From: JAWLAT01 sp041395325
Lineage (GTDB): Bacteria; Pseudomonadota; Gammaproteobacteria; Xanthomonadales; SZUA-5
Length of the DNA: 64,000 bases
Reading direction: 5' to 3'
NCBI GenBank assembly: GCA_041395325.1
Contig: JAWLAT010000007.1
Span: 148,827-212,826, forward strand
In this document: positions 45,823 to 55,504 of the stretch, in pieces
Numbering within the stretch: the stretch's first letter is position 1
Layout: every line of letters begins with the position of its first letter
Position numbers and translations under genes: made by a program
The notes under the pieces: generated by a model
What the model was told of the DNA's origin: nothing
The model's database searches: none
The model's input: the letters and a program-made list of their open reading frames with translations, nothing else

Positions 45823-46668
45823 TCAATCCGGCGCCAGCTGCGGGGTGTGCTCAGGCCGGTCAATGTGCAGCTGATCGGGGTCGGGCAGCGGCAGGCCACC
45901 GAGATGGGCCAGCAGGCAGGCGTTGGTGGCCTGGATGCTGTCGAAGGGCGTGCCGTGACGCGAGCCGCGGACACTGCGGTGCTCGGCGCCAATGCGCTCG
46001 GCCCAGGTCTGCTTCTCGACGAGCGGGGTGTAGTCGAACTCGGCCGACAGCATCAGCATGCGGGCGCGCAACTGGGGCAGGCGTTCGGCCGCGCACCAGC
46101 CGATCAATGCGCGCACGGTGTCCAGATAGGGGCGACGTGCGTTGGCACCCACCACTTCCTCAACTCGTCGCCGCATGGCCGCCTGGTGCGGCAAGGGGAA
46201 CAACCGCCCGGCCACCAGCCGGGCCGCCCGCGGCAGGCCAAGCCAGCGCACCAGGGCCAACTGGCCATGCGCCTCGAGCCACTTGCGCCAGTGGTCGATG
46301 CGATAGCTGGGCAGCGCGTTGATCGTGCACAGACTGGGTACTGCTTCCGGGCGTTGCAGGGCCATCTCCAGCGCCACCGCCCCACCCAGCGAAAACCCGA
46401 TCAGCTGGCACTGCTTCAGCTGCAGATGGTCCAGCAGGGCCCACAGATCGGCAGCGAACTGATCAATGGCGTAGGGCCCGGCGGGCTTGCCGCTGAGGCC
46501 GGAGCCACGCAGGTCCGGTACGATCAGTCGATAGTGTGAACGCAGCGCCGGCAGCTGGAAGGCCCAATCGGCACCGCTGGAGCCCAGCCCATGCAACAGC
46601 AGCACCGGGGGACCCTCGCCGTGCTGGTCGTAGTGGATCTCGGTGCCGTTGACGCTGGCCAGTGGCAT
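45823..46668 (-). CDS. Alpha/beta hydrolase
   Basis: A 281-residue hydrolase. It has PPVLLLHGLGSSGADWAFQL (HG oxyanion region), RLIVPDLRGSGLSGKPAGPY, and the nucleophile elbow CQLIGFSLGGAVALEMALQR, a GFSLG serine. The catalytic Asp and His are in MLSAEFDYTPLVEKQTW and RGSRHGTPFDS. The last 30 residues are Pro/Asp-rich. The ATG shares one base with the stop of the M20 gene (TGATG), so the pair is coupled. Substrate unknown. Confidence 0.92.
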   Translation of the reverse strand: MPLASVNGTEIHYDQHGEGPPVLLLHGLGSSGADWAFQLPALRSHYRLIVPDLRGSGLSGKPAGPYAIDQFAADLWALLDHLQLKQCQLIGFSLGGAVALEMALQRPEAVPSLCTINALPSYRIDHWRKWLEAHGQLALVRWLGLPRAARLVAGRLFPLPHQAAMRRRVEEVVGANARRPYLDTVRALIGWCAAERLPQLRARMLMLSAEFDYTPLVEKQTWAERIGAEHRSVRGSRHGTPFDSIQATNACLLAHLGGLPLPDPDQLHIDRPEHTPQLAPD

Positions 46669-47966
46669 CAGGGTTGGGTGTTCGCACCCAGATAGTCGAG
46701 CGACAGCTGCAGCAGGCTGTGCACGCCGACCTGCAGGGCATCCTCGTCGATATCGAACAGCGGCGAGTGGTTGGTCGGCGCGGTGGCCGGGTCTTGCGAG
46801 AGCGGCGTCGAGCCGACGAAGTAGTAGTAGCCGGGAATCTCCTCGGCGAAGTAGGCGAAGTCTTCGGCCACCGTGGACATCGGTGCGGTCAGCACCTGGT
46901 CGGCGCCCAAGGCCCGTTCCAGCGATGGACGCAGCTGGGCACTGAGCGCCGAATCATTGACCAGCACCACCGTATGCCGATCGATCTTCACGCTGGCGCT
47001 GGCGCCATGGGCCTGCGCTGTGTGCTCGGCGATCTGCTGCACGTCGGCAAAGATGGCCTCGCGCACATCGTCCTCGAAGCTGCGGATCGTGCCCAGCAGT
47101 TCCATCCGGTCGGGGATGATGTTGTAGCGGATGCCGGCCTTGACCGCACCCACAGAGACCACCGCCGGCGAGCGGGTCAAGTCCACTCGGCGGCTCACGA
47201 TGCTCTGCAGCCCATCGATGATGCGCGCACCCACCAGCACCGGATCGACCCCGCTCCAGGGTCGCGAGCCGTGGGTCTGCCGGCCCTCGACGACGATCTG
47301 AAAGCTGTCGGATTCGGCCATGATCGGACCAGGCCGCACGGCCACGGTGCCGACCGGGAAGTTCGACAGCAGATGCAGGCCGACGATGGCATCCGGGGCG
47401 TAGCGCTGGAACAGGCCCTCGGCCAGCATCAGCTTGGCGCCGCCTTCCTCGCCTTCAGGCGGACCTTCCTCGGAGGGCTGAAAGATGAACAGCACCGAGC
47501 CGGCCAGGGACTGACGCCGCTCGGCCAGGGCTTCGGCGACACCCAGCAGAATCGCCATATGACCGTCATGACCACAGGCGTGCATCACGCCCACCTGTTC
47601 GCCGCGGAATTCGCCGGTGGCGGTGGAGGCAAAGGGCAGGCCGGTTTGTTCGGTCACCGGCAGCGCATCCATGTCGGCGCGCAAGGCCAGTCGCGGTCCC
47701 GGCCGGGCGCCTTCGAGCAAGGCCACGACGCCGGTATGGGCCACGCCCGTCTCCACCTGCAGGCCCAAAGACTTCAGGTGCTCGGCAATGCGCTCGCTGC
47801 TGCGGAACTCGCGATTGCCCAGTTCCGGATGGCGATGGAAGTCGCGTCGCCATTCGATCACCTTGGGCTGCAAGGCAGCGGCGGACGCGCCAGCCGATTC
47901 CGGTGCTTGTGCGGTCGCGAAGCCTGGGATCAGCAGCAGTGCCGAGAGCAGGGTGATGGATTTCAT
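46668..47966 (-). CDS. Secreted M20 family amidohydrolase (hippurate hydrolase-like)
   Basis: A 432-residue protein. The signal peptide is MKSITLLSALLLIPGFATAQ. The M20D signature RRDFHRHPELGNREFRSSER is followed by LALRADMDALPVTEQTGLPF, GVMHACGHDGHMAILLGVAE (metal site) and LFIFQPSEEGPPEGEEGGAK. The C-terminal MSTVAEDFAYFAEEIPGYYY is typical. It would hydrolyse N-acyl amino acids or amides in the periplasm, an unusual place for this family, in line with its export signal. It is followed directly by the alpha/beta hydrolase. Confidence 0.93.
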   Translation of the reverse strand: MKSITLLSALLLIPGFATAQAPESAGASAAALQPKVIEWRRDFHRHPELGNREFRSSERIAEHLKSLGLQVETGVAHTGVVALLEGARPGPRLALRADMDALPVTEQTGLPFASTATGEFRGEQVGVMHACGHDGHMAILLGVAEALAERRQSLAGSVLFIFQPSEEGPPEGEEGGAKLMLAEGLFQRYAPDAIVGLHLLSNFPVGTVAVRPGPIMAESDSFQIVVEGRQTHGSRPWSGVDPVLVGARIIDGLQSIVSRRVDLTRSPAVVSVGAVKAGIRYNIIPDRMELLGTIRSFEDDVREAIFADVQQIAEHTAQAHGASASVKIDRHTVVLVNDSALSAQLRPSLERALGADQVLTAPMSTVAEDFAYFAEEIPGYYYFVGSTPLSQDPATAPTNHSPLFDIDEDALQVGVHSLLQLSLDYLGANTQP

Positions 47967-47992
47967 GTTCGGATACCCCCTGGGGTCAGCTG

Positions 47993-48946
47993 TCAGCCGG
48001 CAAAACGGTTGGTGGCATCGATGAGCGCACTGGCAATGCCGCTCTCGAAGGCGGAGTGACCGGCGTCACCGACGATGGTCAGATCGGCCTCCGGCCAGAC
48101 CCGATGCAGGTCCCAGGCGCTGCGCAGCGGACAGACCACGTCGTAGCGGCCTTGCACAATGACGGCGGGGATATGGCGGATCCGGTTAACGTCCTGCAGC
48201 AGCTGACCCTCACGCTGCATGAAGCCGGCATTGACGAAGTAGTGGCACTCGATGCGGGCGAAGGCCAGCGCCTGCGCATCGGCATCGAAGGCCGCCTCGT
48301 AGGCCGGTTCGGGCAGCAGGAAGCTGGTGCGTGCTTCCCATTTCGACCAGGCCCGTGCCGCCGCCAGCTGCACCGCCGGATCGTCGGCCGTCAGACGACG
48401 GTGATAAGCGCCGATCAGGTCGCCTCGCTCGGGCTCGGGAATCGCTGCCAGATAGTCCTCCCAGCGGTCCGGATAGAGCTCGCTGGCGCCGTGCTGGTAA
48501 AACCACAGCAACTCGCTGCGACGCAGCAGGAAGATGCCCCGCAGAACCAGTTCGGTGACGGCATCCGGGTGCGTCTGGGCATAGGCCAACGCCAGCGTAC
48601 TGCCCCAGGAGCCCCCAAAGACCTGCCAGCGGTCGATGCCCAGATGCCGGCGCAATCGCTCGATGTCGGCCACCAGATCCCAGGTCGTGTTGGCGACCAG
48701 TGATGCCGCGGGCGTGGAGCGACCGGCCCCGCGCTGGTCGAATAGCACGATGCGGTAGCGGGAGGGGTCGAAGAAGCGTCGCGCCTTGGGCGGCGAGCCG
48801 CCGCCAGGACCGCCATGCAGGAAAACCACCGGTTTGCCGCGTGGATTGCCACTGACCTCGTAGTACAGCTCGTGACCGTCACCGACCGGCAAGCGGCCCT
48901 GGTCGTGCGGTTCGATATCGGGGAAAAGCGGCAAATGGGCAGGCAT
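47993..48946 (-). CDS. pip: Prolyl aminopeptidase
   Basis: A 317-residue alpha/beta hydrolase of peptidase family S33. It has PVVFLHGGPGGGSPPKARRF, RIVLFDQRGAGRSTPAASLV (signature GQRGxGxS), the nucleophile WQVFGGSWGSTLALAYAQTH, and Asp/His in VVCPLRSAWDLH and VGDAGHSAFE. It removes N-terminal proline in the cytoplasm. The start is ATG 48946 (MPAHLPLFP); GTG 48952 is also possible, with AGGAG upstream of either. Confidence 0.95.
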   Translation of the reverse strand: MPAHLPLFPDIEPHDQGRLPVGDGHELYYEVSGNPRGKPVVFLHGGPGGGSPPKARRFFDPSRYRIVLFDQRGAGRSTPAASLVANTTWDLVADIERLRRHLGIDRWQVFGGSWGSTLALAYAQTHPDAVTELVLRGIFLLRRSELLWFYQHGASELYPDRWEDYLAAIPEPERGDLIGAYHRRLTADDPAVQLAAARAWSKWEARTSFLLPEPAYEAAFDADAQALAFARIECHYFVNAGFMQREGQLLQDVNRIRHIPAVIVQGRYDVVCPLRSAWDLHRVWPEADLTIVGDAGHSAFESGIASALIDATNRFAG

Positions 48947-49215
48947 CGACACGGTGCTCCTGAACGCGACAACAGATTCCGGCCCGAGACAGCCCGGACA
49001 CGGCGGCTTGCGACTATAGCGTCTGGTCGGCTTTTGTCATGGGCCCGACGCGCTCGGTAGTCATGTGCCACGCGTCTGCCCCACTCCAATACCGTGTGAA
49101 ACGGCGTCGAGGGCTGTGTCGCCACGCGTTCGCCCAGTCCGACTCGCAGGATTGTGGTCGTCGCTGTATGGCTCCCTCCCTTGCGCCGCAGGCGGAGGGG
49201 AGGGTTGGGGAGGGG
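48947..49215. other. Intergenic region left of the IS element
   Basis: 269 bases with no convincing gene. A purine-rich/pyrimidine-rich block (CTCCCTCCCTTGCGCCGCAG followed by GCGGAGGGGAGGGTTGGGGA, 49170-49215) forms an imperfect hairpin of a kind that is repeated in many gammaproteobacteria. The IS left end begins directly after its GGGG. Confidence 0.4.
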
Positions 49216-49267
49216 TGAACCTGCCCCCTGAGAACGGACGCCAAGAAGCACATCGGGTCACGCGGCC

Positions 49268-50125
49268 TCACAGAGGTGGCGTAGTCGTTTGGCGACCGAT
49301 ATCCGAGAGCGGAGTGCACACCGGCTCATTGCCCAGGGAAGCGGTCATATAGCTGGCGATGGCGGCGTGGTCTGCGGCGATGGATCGGACCTGTCGCACA
49401 AGGCCATCGACGAAGGTGTGCGCCTGGCGCGCTATCTCGGCTACGGCGTTGTCCCAGCCGTCTGCCCTTGCCAACTCATGCTCGGCACGAAGCCATGTGC
49501 GGTCAGTGTCTTTCCGAAATCCGCCGACTGGCGGAATACCAGACTGCCACGGTCGAAGCCGAACATGTTTTGGCGCAACTGGCGAGGCTGACCAGCGTTC
49601 ACGAAGCCGGCACCAGCGTCTGGAATGGGCTCGGACGACTGTCGACTGATTCGAGTTGCCGAACCGAGTGCGCAGGTCGATCACCGTGGCCAGGTACAGC
49701 CAGCCCTCTCGAGTCGGCAGATAGGTGATGTCCCCGACCCAGGCCGGCACCGGGCTGTCCACTGCGAAACGTCGATCCAGCCGGTTCTCCACCAGCGGGC
49801 GGCGGTGTCGGCTGTCGGTGGTCCGAGGCTTGAAGCGTCCCTTGACCTTGCCAGCAAGCCCTTCCTCACGCATCAGCCGGGCCACACGCTTGGGCCCGAC
49901 AGCATGAGCACGAGCCCGCAAGGCATGCACCAGGCGTGGGCGACCATAAGTGCCACGACTGCTGGCGTGGATCGAGCGCAGATCAGCGCGCACGGCTAGG
50001 TCCGGGTCTGGGCGGCGTTGGCGATGCAAGGAACCATGAAATCCGGACACCGACACCGCCAGCAGGCGACACAGCATCCGGACCGGATAGCGAGTCCGTT
50101 CACGAGCGACGAAGGCGTACCTCAC
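49268..50125 (-). pseudogene. IS3 orfB (DDE integrase), mosaic with usp sequence
   Basis: Residues 1-150 are a normal IS3 OrfB: VRYAFVARERTRYPVRMLCR, SVSGFHGSLHRQ, RGTYGRPRLVHALRARAH, then the first catalytic Asp in VPAWVGDITYLPTREGWLYL and ATVIDLRTR. After that the frame reads antisense to usp-like DNA. A relic of native OrfB survives between (in another frame, SADFGKTLTAHGFVPSMS; in frame, GWDNAVAE), and HSALGYRSPNDYA at about 49278-49316 in a third frame. The catalytic domain is therefore not readable as one protein. GTG start at 50125 overlaps the orfA stop (GTGA). Confidence 0.75.
49318..49664 (+). pseudogene. usp-derived blocks inside the IS (non-functional)
   Basis: Blocks at 49318-49346, 49379-49442 and about 49554-49664 match the usp gene region at 50588-50932 in order and orientation. 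The block GATGGATCGGACCTG...CTATCTCGG has one mismatch. The usp ATG is changed to ATA. The 110 bases between blocks 2 and 3 are IS orfB, not usp. The offset between the copies is 1261-1267 bases, the length of the IS. Confidence 0.7.
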
Positions 50126-50415
50126 TTGGACTCCTTGGCAAAGAACGCCGTCGCTTTTTTTAAGATCTCGCGCTCCATCTTGAGCGTGGCATTTTCAGCC
50201 CGCAGCCGAGCCAACTCGGCCTCCATGTCGCTGACCGGCTTGCGGCCAGGTGAACTCAGCGGCTGACCGGCACGGGCAGCAGTCAGCCAGTTGGCCAACG
50301 TCTTGACCGACATATCCAACTGCCGGGACGCCTCGGCCGGACCGACCGATTCGGCCAAGGCCACGGCCTGAGACTTGAAGTCGTCGGTGTAGCGACGACG
50401 TGCAATTCGTTGCAT
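50122..50415 (-). CDS. IS3-family OrfA (HTH, leucine-zipper protein)
   Basis: A 97-residue protein. The helix-turn-helix is RRYTDDFKSQAVALAESVGP, AEASRQLDMSVKTLANWLTA. The leucine-zipper end is DMEAELARLRAENATLKMER followed by EILKKATAFFAKESK. It binds IS ends and, through a -1 ribosomal frameshift at the A7 run, is fused to OrfB to make the transposase. Complete and apparently intact. Confidence 0.9.
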   Translation of the reverse strand: MQRIARRRYTDDFKSQAVALAESVGPAEASRQLDMSVKTLANWLTAARAGQPLSSPGRKPVSDMEAELARLRAENATLKMEREILKKATAFFAKESK

Positions 50416-50581
50416 GGGAACCTCCAGGTGGCGATCGAAGTATCGCTTCCTGGCGTCCGTTTCGGCGGGACAGGTTCAGGGTTGCGCTACCAGCGCCTCA
50501 CGGCGGTCGGAAATCGGGAAGGTTTGGGCCTCTCGGCAGGCCGAGGCCGCCCGCCCGCACACGATCATCGGAGCCCTGCCG

Positions 50582-50587
50582 TACACT
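50582..50587 (+). promoter_or_regulatory. Putative -10 element TACACT of usp
   Basis: CCGTACACTCTGG lies 28 bases before the usp ATG. A related sequence (GTGCACACCGG) precedes the usp-derived block in the IS. Confidence 0.35.
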
Positions 50588-50614
50588 CTGGCTCATCGCC
50601 CAAGGGAAGCGGTC

Positions 50615-51058
50615 ATGTACAAGCACCTGCTCGTTTGCACCGATGGATCGGACCTGTCGCACAAGGCCATCGACGAAGGCGTGCGCCTGGCGCGCTATCT
50701 CGGCGCCGAACTGACCGCCGTCTACGCGGTGGCGAACTATGTGCCGCCGGTGGAGGCCATTGCGCCGATCTATTACCTGCCGACGCTGGAGGAATATCAG
50801 GAGCGGGCCAAGGTTGAAGCCGAGCATGTGTTGGCGCAGGTGCGGCAGACCAGCGACGAAGCCGGCATACCCTGCGAGCTGGAATGGGCGCTTAGTGACG
50901 ACCCCTATCGACTGATTCTGGATGTTGCCGAACGCCGCGGTTGCGATCTGGTGGTGATGGCCTCACATGGCCGGCGCGGCCTGTCCGGGCTGATCCTGGG
51001 CAGCGAGACGACCCGGGTGCTGACCCATTCGAAGGTGCCGGTGCTGGTGGTGCGCTGA
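50615..51058 (+). CDS. Universal stress protein (UspA family)
   Basis: A 147-residue single Usp domain. It starts MYKHLLVCTDGSDLSHKAID and carries the ATP-binding signature in VVMASHGRRGLSGLILGSET (G-2x-G-9x-G-S/T). VLTHSKVPVLVVR is the usual last strand. It is an ATP-binding stress protein of the cytoplasm. ATG 50615 follows AAGGGAAG. The gene is intact, in contrast to the related blocks in the adjacent IS. A heptamer array begins 2 bases after its stop. Confidence 0.93.
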   Translation: MYKHLLVCTDGSDLSHKAIDEGVRLARYLGAELTAVYAVANYVPPVEAIAPIYYLPTLEEYQERAKVEAEHVLAQVRQTSDEAGIPCELEWALSDDPYRLILDVAERRGCDLVVMASHGRRGLSGLILGSETTRVLTHSKVPVLVVR

Positions 51059-51060
51059 GG

Positions 51061-51095
51061 TTCAGGGCTGAGGGGTCAGGGCTGAGGGTTCAGGG
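51061..51095 (+). repeat. Tandem heptamer array, five units
   Basis: Units TTCAGGG, CTGAGGG, GTCAGGG, CTGAGGG, TTCAGGG directly follow the usp stop codon. They have the same NN(C/G)AGGG form as the arrays at 31726 and 45668. Confidence 0.85.
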
Positions 51096-51190
51096 AGATC
51101 GGACCGAGCTCGCGCGCTCGGTCGCCTAGTCCGCGTGGATCCGTGGACAGGGCAAGAGTGGGCCGCTGGCGACACGCCGATGTTGCTCTT

Positions 51191-51326
51191 CCTGGGAGCG
51201 CCGGCGTCCTCGCCGGCTAGGGGGCTTCGACGAAGAAGCGTGCGCTGCTGGAGGCGTATCTCTCCACGTGGAGCGAAACGGCAAGGCAAGGCAACGAGCG
51301 CCGACGAGGACGTCGGCGTTCCCAGG
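51191..51326. repeat. BIME-like inverted pair of palindromic units
   Basis: Two 27-bp arms (51191-51217 and 51300-51326) are inverted copies with four mismatches. Each arm holds its own palindrome (GCCGGC...GCCGGC and GCCGAC...GTCGGC). A perfect 12-bp palindrome CTCCACGTGGAG lies between them at 51262-51273. The element ends 19 bases from the stop of the GT9 gene. It resembles paired REP sequences and may form the 3' end of that transcript. Confidence 0.7.
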
Positions 51327-51344
51327 GGCGATATTCCTGGCGCC

Positions 51345-52406
51345 TCAGACTCCCGTGCCCAGCTGCTCCCAAGCCTCGATCACTTCCGCCTCGGCGATCT
51401 CCGCGACGCGCTTGCGGCCGCGGTCGCCACCCACGCACAACACAGCCGAGCGATCACTGCGCGGGGCCCATTTGGCTGGCGGAGCAGCGCCGAACAGCAC
51501 GACCAGCGGGCAGCCGACGGACGCGGCCAGATGCGCAGGTCCGGTGTCGATCGAAATCATGCCGGTGGCCCGCGCGCACAGCGCCATCAGCCGTGGGATT
51601 GGCAGATCCAGTGCCAGGTTGTGGACGCGACCGGTCAGACCGCGTGCCATGCAGGCGGCATGGATCTGCTCCAGGAAGTCGTGTTCGGGCGGGGCGCCGC
51701 ATAGCAGCAGCTGCGCAGTGGTAGAACGAGCCGCCACCTGCGCGGCGACCTCCGCCCAATGCGCTTCAGGCCAGTACTTGTGGTGCTGCCGCGAGGCGCC
51801 GGTGCCGTGCTTGAGCGTGCGCTTGTTGCCGGGCTGCAGCAACACCAGCGGCGATTCCTGCCAGCCGCGCTGGGTCAGCCAGTCCTGCAGATCCTGTTCG
51901 TCGCTTGCGGCGACCACGAATCGGGGCGCAAAGCCGTCTGGTGGTGGCGAGTCGATGGGGGCCGGCCAGCGCGCCGGTGAGCGTTCGGCCAGCGTGCGCC
52001 AGCGGTCCAGCCAATGCTCGGACACGTCGGCCTCGCGCAGACCAGCCGAGTAGGCATCGACCCGATCGGCGTCGCCGATGCCACCGCGACGCAGAATGGC
52101 CAGCGTCTGGGGCGTGTCGTCGCAGAAATACACCGGGCCAGGCGGACGAGCTCGCAGCGTGGCGACCATCCGCCATTGATCCGGACTGATCCAGTACGGC
52201 CGCTTGCGCGACTGCAGCAGCAGGATCTCGCCCACCTGCGGCTGGCCTTGCAGCAGTGGTCGGGTCCAGCCGCCGGAGGACAGCACGTCGACCGGGCTGC
52301 CGTAGCGCTGTGCCAGCCGGGCCAGCAATGGCTGCAGCAGCACCATGTCGCCCATGGCGCCACAGCGGACCAGCAGCGGTCGGGAAGGCGAGGCGGATCG
52401 GGTCAA
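51345..52406 (-). CDS. GT9 family glycosyltransferase (heptosyltransferase-like)
   Basis: A 353-residue GT-B enzyme. It has RPLLVRCGAMGDMVLLQPLL at the N-terminus, QESPLVLLQPGNKRTLKHGT and HHKYWPEAHWAEVAAQVAAR mid-chain, and the donor site MISIDTGPAHLAASVGCPLV with VVLFGAAPPAKWAPRS. It is a member of the lipopolysaccharide heptosyltransferase family; acceptor and sugar are not certain. The start is TTG 52406 with GGAG about 7 bases upstream, since the conserved GT9 beginning comes 10 residues later and no ATG fits. It is divergent from mazG. Confidence 0.9.
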   Translation of the reverse strand: MTRSASPSRPLLVRCGAMGDMVLLQPLLARLAQRYGSPVDVLSSGGWTRPLLQGQPQVGEILLLQSRKRPYWISPDQWRMVATLRARPPGPVYFCDDTPQTLAILRRGGIGDADRVDAYSAGLREADVSEHWLDRWRTLAERSPARWPAPIDSPPPDGFAPRFVVAASDEQDLQDWLTQRGWQESPLVLLQPGNKRTLKHGTGASRQHHKYWPEAHWAEVAAQVAARSTTAQLLLCGAPPEHDFLEQIHAACMARGLTGRVHNLALDLPIPRLMALCARATGMISIDTGPAHLAASVGCPLVVLFGAAPPAKWAPRSDRSAVLCVGGDRGRKRVAEIAEAEVIEAWEQLGTGV

Positions 52407-52450
52407 GCGCAATCTCCAACGAGGGCGGCGGTCGCTGAGGCGGCAGAGGC

Positions 52451-52456
52451 TACACT
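52451..52456 (+). promoter_or_regulatory. Putative -10 element TACACT of mazG
   Basis: AGGCTACACTGCC lies 38 bases before the mazG ATG, in the divergent GT9/mazG intergenic region. No clear -35 box. Confidence 0.35.
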
Positions 52457-52494
52457 GCCGCTCCCTTCCTTGCTGCCCAGTTGCCGGAGTTGCG

Positions 52495-53322
52495 ATGCAA
52501 GCCACCCGCGAGATCGCCGACCTGCTGCAGATCATGGCGCGTCTGCGCAATCCTGAGGGTGGTTGCCCCTGGGACCTGGAACAGGACTTCCGTTCGGTGG
52601 CGCCCTACACGATCGAGGAGGCCTATGAGGTGGCCGATGCGATCGAGCGTGGCTCGATGGCCGAACTGGTCGACGAGCTGGGCGACCTGTTGCTGCAGGT
52701 GGTCTTTCACGCGCAGATGGGGCAGGAGGCCGGACTGTTCGACTTCGGCGATGTGGTGCGCGCGATCAACGACAAGATGATCCGCCGCCATCCGCACGTC
52801 TTCGGCGACGCGGAGGTCAGATCGGCAGCGGCGCAGACCGAGGCGTGGGAGCAGATGAAGGCCGCCGAGCGCGGCCGGCAGGGCAGTCGTTTGGATGCGG
52901 TGTCACGCGGCTTGCCGGAATGGCTGCGGGCGCACAAGTTGCAGAAGCAGGCGGCCAGAGCCGGTTTCGAGTGGCCCGATGTGGACTCGGTGCTGGCCAA
53001 GCTGCAGGAGGAGATCGGTGAGCTGCGGGCCGAACTGGCCGCCAAGGCGCCGTCGGCACGGGTGCAGGACGAGTTGGGCGACGTCGCCTTCGTGCTGGTC
53101 AATCTGGCGCGCCATCTGGATGTCGACTATGGCGCCGCCTTGCGCGGCTGCAATGCCAAGTTCGAACGCCGTTTCCGTCGCATGGAGCAGCTGGCCGAGC
53201 CGGTCGGCGGACTGGAACAGCTGACCTTTGCCCAGCTCGAGCACCTGTGGGACCGGGTCCGCTCGGAGGACCACGCCGGTCAGCTGGACAGCGCCGGAAT
53301 GGCGCCGGCAACGCCCGGCTGA
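52495..53322 (+). CDS. mazG: Nucleoside triphosphate pyrophosphohydrolase MazG
   Basis: A 275-residue protein with two MazG domains. The first has MARLRNPEGGCPWDLEQDFR, TIEEAYEVADAIERGSMAEL and VDELGDLLLQVVFHAQMGQE. The second has LQEEIGELRAELAAKAPSAR and VQDELGDVAFVLVNLARHLD (EExxE...ExxD metal sites). It hydrolyses nucleoside triphosphates to monophosphates and helps clear damaged nucleotides. The end is convergent with typA; a 9-bp hairpin overlaps its stop. Confidence 0.96.
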   Translation: MQATREIADLLQIMARLRNPEGGCPWDLEQDFRSVAPYTIEEAYEVADAIERGSMAELVDELGDLLLQVVFHAQMGQEAGLFDFGDVVRAINDKMIRRHPHVFGDAEVRSAAAQTEAWEQMKAAERGRQGSRLDAVSRGLPEWLRAHKLQKQAARAGFEWPDVDSVLAKLQEEIGELRAELAAKAPSARVQDELGDVAFVLVNLARHLDVDYGAALRGCNAKFERRFRRMEQLAEPVGGLEQLTFAQLEHLWDRVRSEDHAGQLDSAGMAPATPG

Positions 53323-53335
53323 TCGCAGCCGGGCG
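53312..53335. terminator. Hairpin overlapping the mazG stop, between convergent genes
   Basis: CGCCCGGCT and AGCCGGGCG pair over 9 bp with a 6-base loop. The mazG TGA (53320-53322) lies at the end of the left arm and start of the loop. typA ends at 53349 on the other strand. No T-run. Confidence 0.45.
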
Positions 53336-53348
53336 GCCGTGTTGAACC

Positions 53349-55166
<1,818 letters not shown>

Positions 55167-55504
55167 GGTTCAGGGCCAGGTGGCTCGTCAGAGCGGAGTA
55201 GGGGTCGACACGCGCGGAACCGTCACCTGCCAGGGGCAAGCGACGAATCAACCGATCGGGTCAGCCGCCCATTGTAGCGCGGCTTGATGAACTATCGCCG
55301 ACGGGTGTGGAGTTGGTGCTCCAGGTGTTGGAGCATGGCCTGACCGAAGACGTTCCCTGCCTGGCACGGCCAAGTGACAATCGCTTGCTGCCACGTCTGG
55401 GCAGAAGCCGAAGCCACATGACGCTGTCAGGCCTTGCCTGATCGCACTCGCCTGTCACACTGCGCGCCCCGACATGGCGCCTATCAGGCCGGCGAAATCG
55501 ATTC
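55167..55504. other. 338-bp divergent intergenic region (typA / hen1)
   Basis: No convincing gene. It holds the minus-strand typA promoter candidate (GCTACAAT, 55271-55278). Before hen1 it has CCTGTCACACTGCGCGCC (55451-55468), a weak -10-like CACACT about 45 bases from the hen1 ATG. No operator or terminator stands out. Confidence 0.4.
55271..55276 (-). promoter_or_regulatory. Putative -10 element TACAAT of typA
   Basis: GCGCTACAATGGG on the minus strand, about 105 bases before the typA ATG. The same core as at 540-545. The -35 region is weak. Confidence 0.4.

Larger units (their letters stand above)
49216..50478 (-). mobile_element. IS3-family insertion sequence, 1263 bp
   Basis: Terminal inverted repeats start TGAACCTG at 49216 and, inverted, at 50478 (27 of 34 positions match). 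Both ends have the TG...CA of the IS3 family. GGG flanks the element on each side as a 3-bp target duplication. It holds orfA (50122-50415) and orfB (49268-50125). A run of seven A (50155-50161, minus strand: TTA AAA AAA GCG) at the end of orfA matches the programmed -1 frameshift site of this family. The left third is a mosaic with usp, so the element cannot encode a full transposase as read. Confidence 0.85.

Noticed and set aside
49060..49260. Short ORFs in the region left of the IS
   Set aside because: They run through the pyrimidine-rich repeat and the IS end, with no RBS or motif.
49268..50125. A full-length 285-residue IS3 transposase from one frame
   Set aside because: The second half is antisense usp sequence; conserved OrfB blocks (SADFGKTLTAHGF, HSALGYRSP) lie in other frames, so the length is a coincidence of the mosaic.
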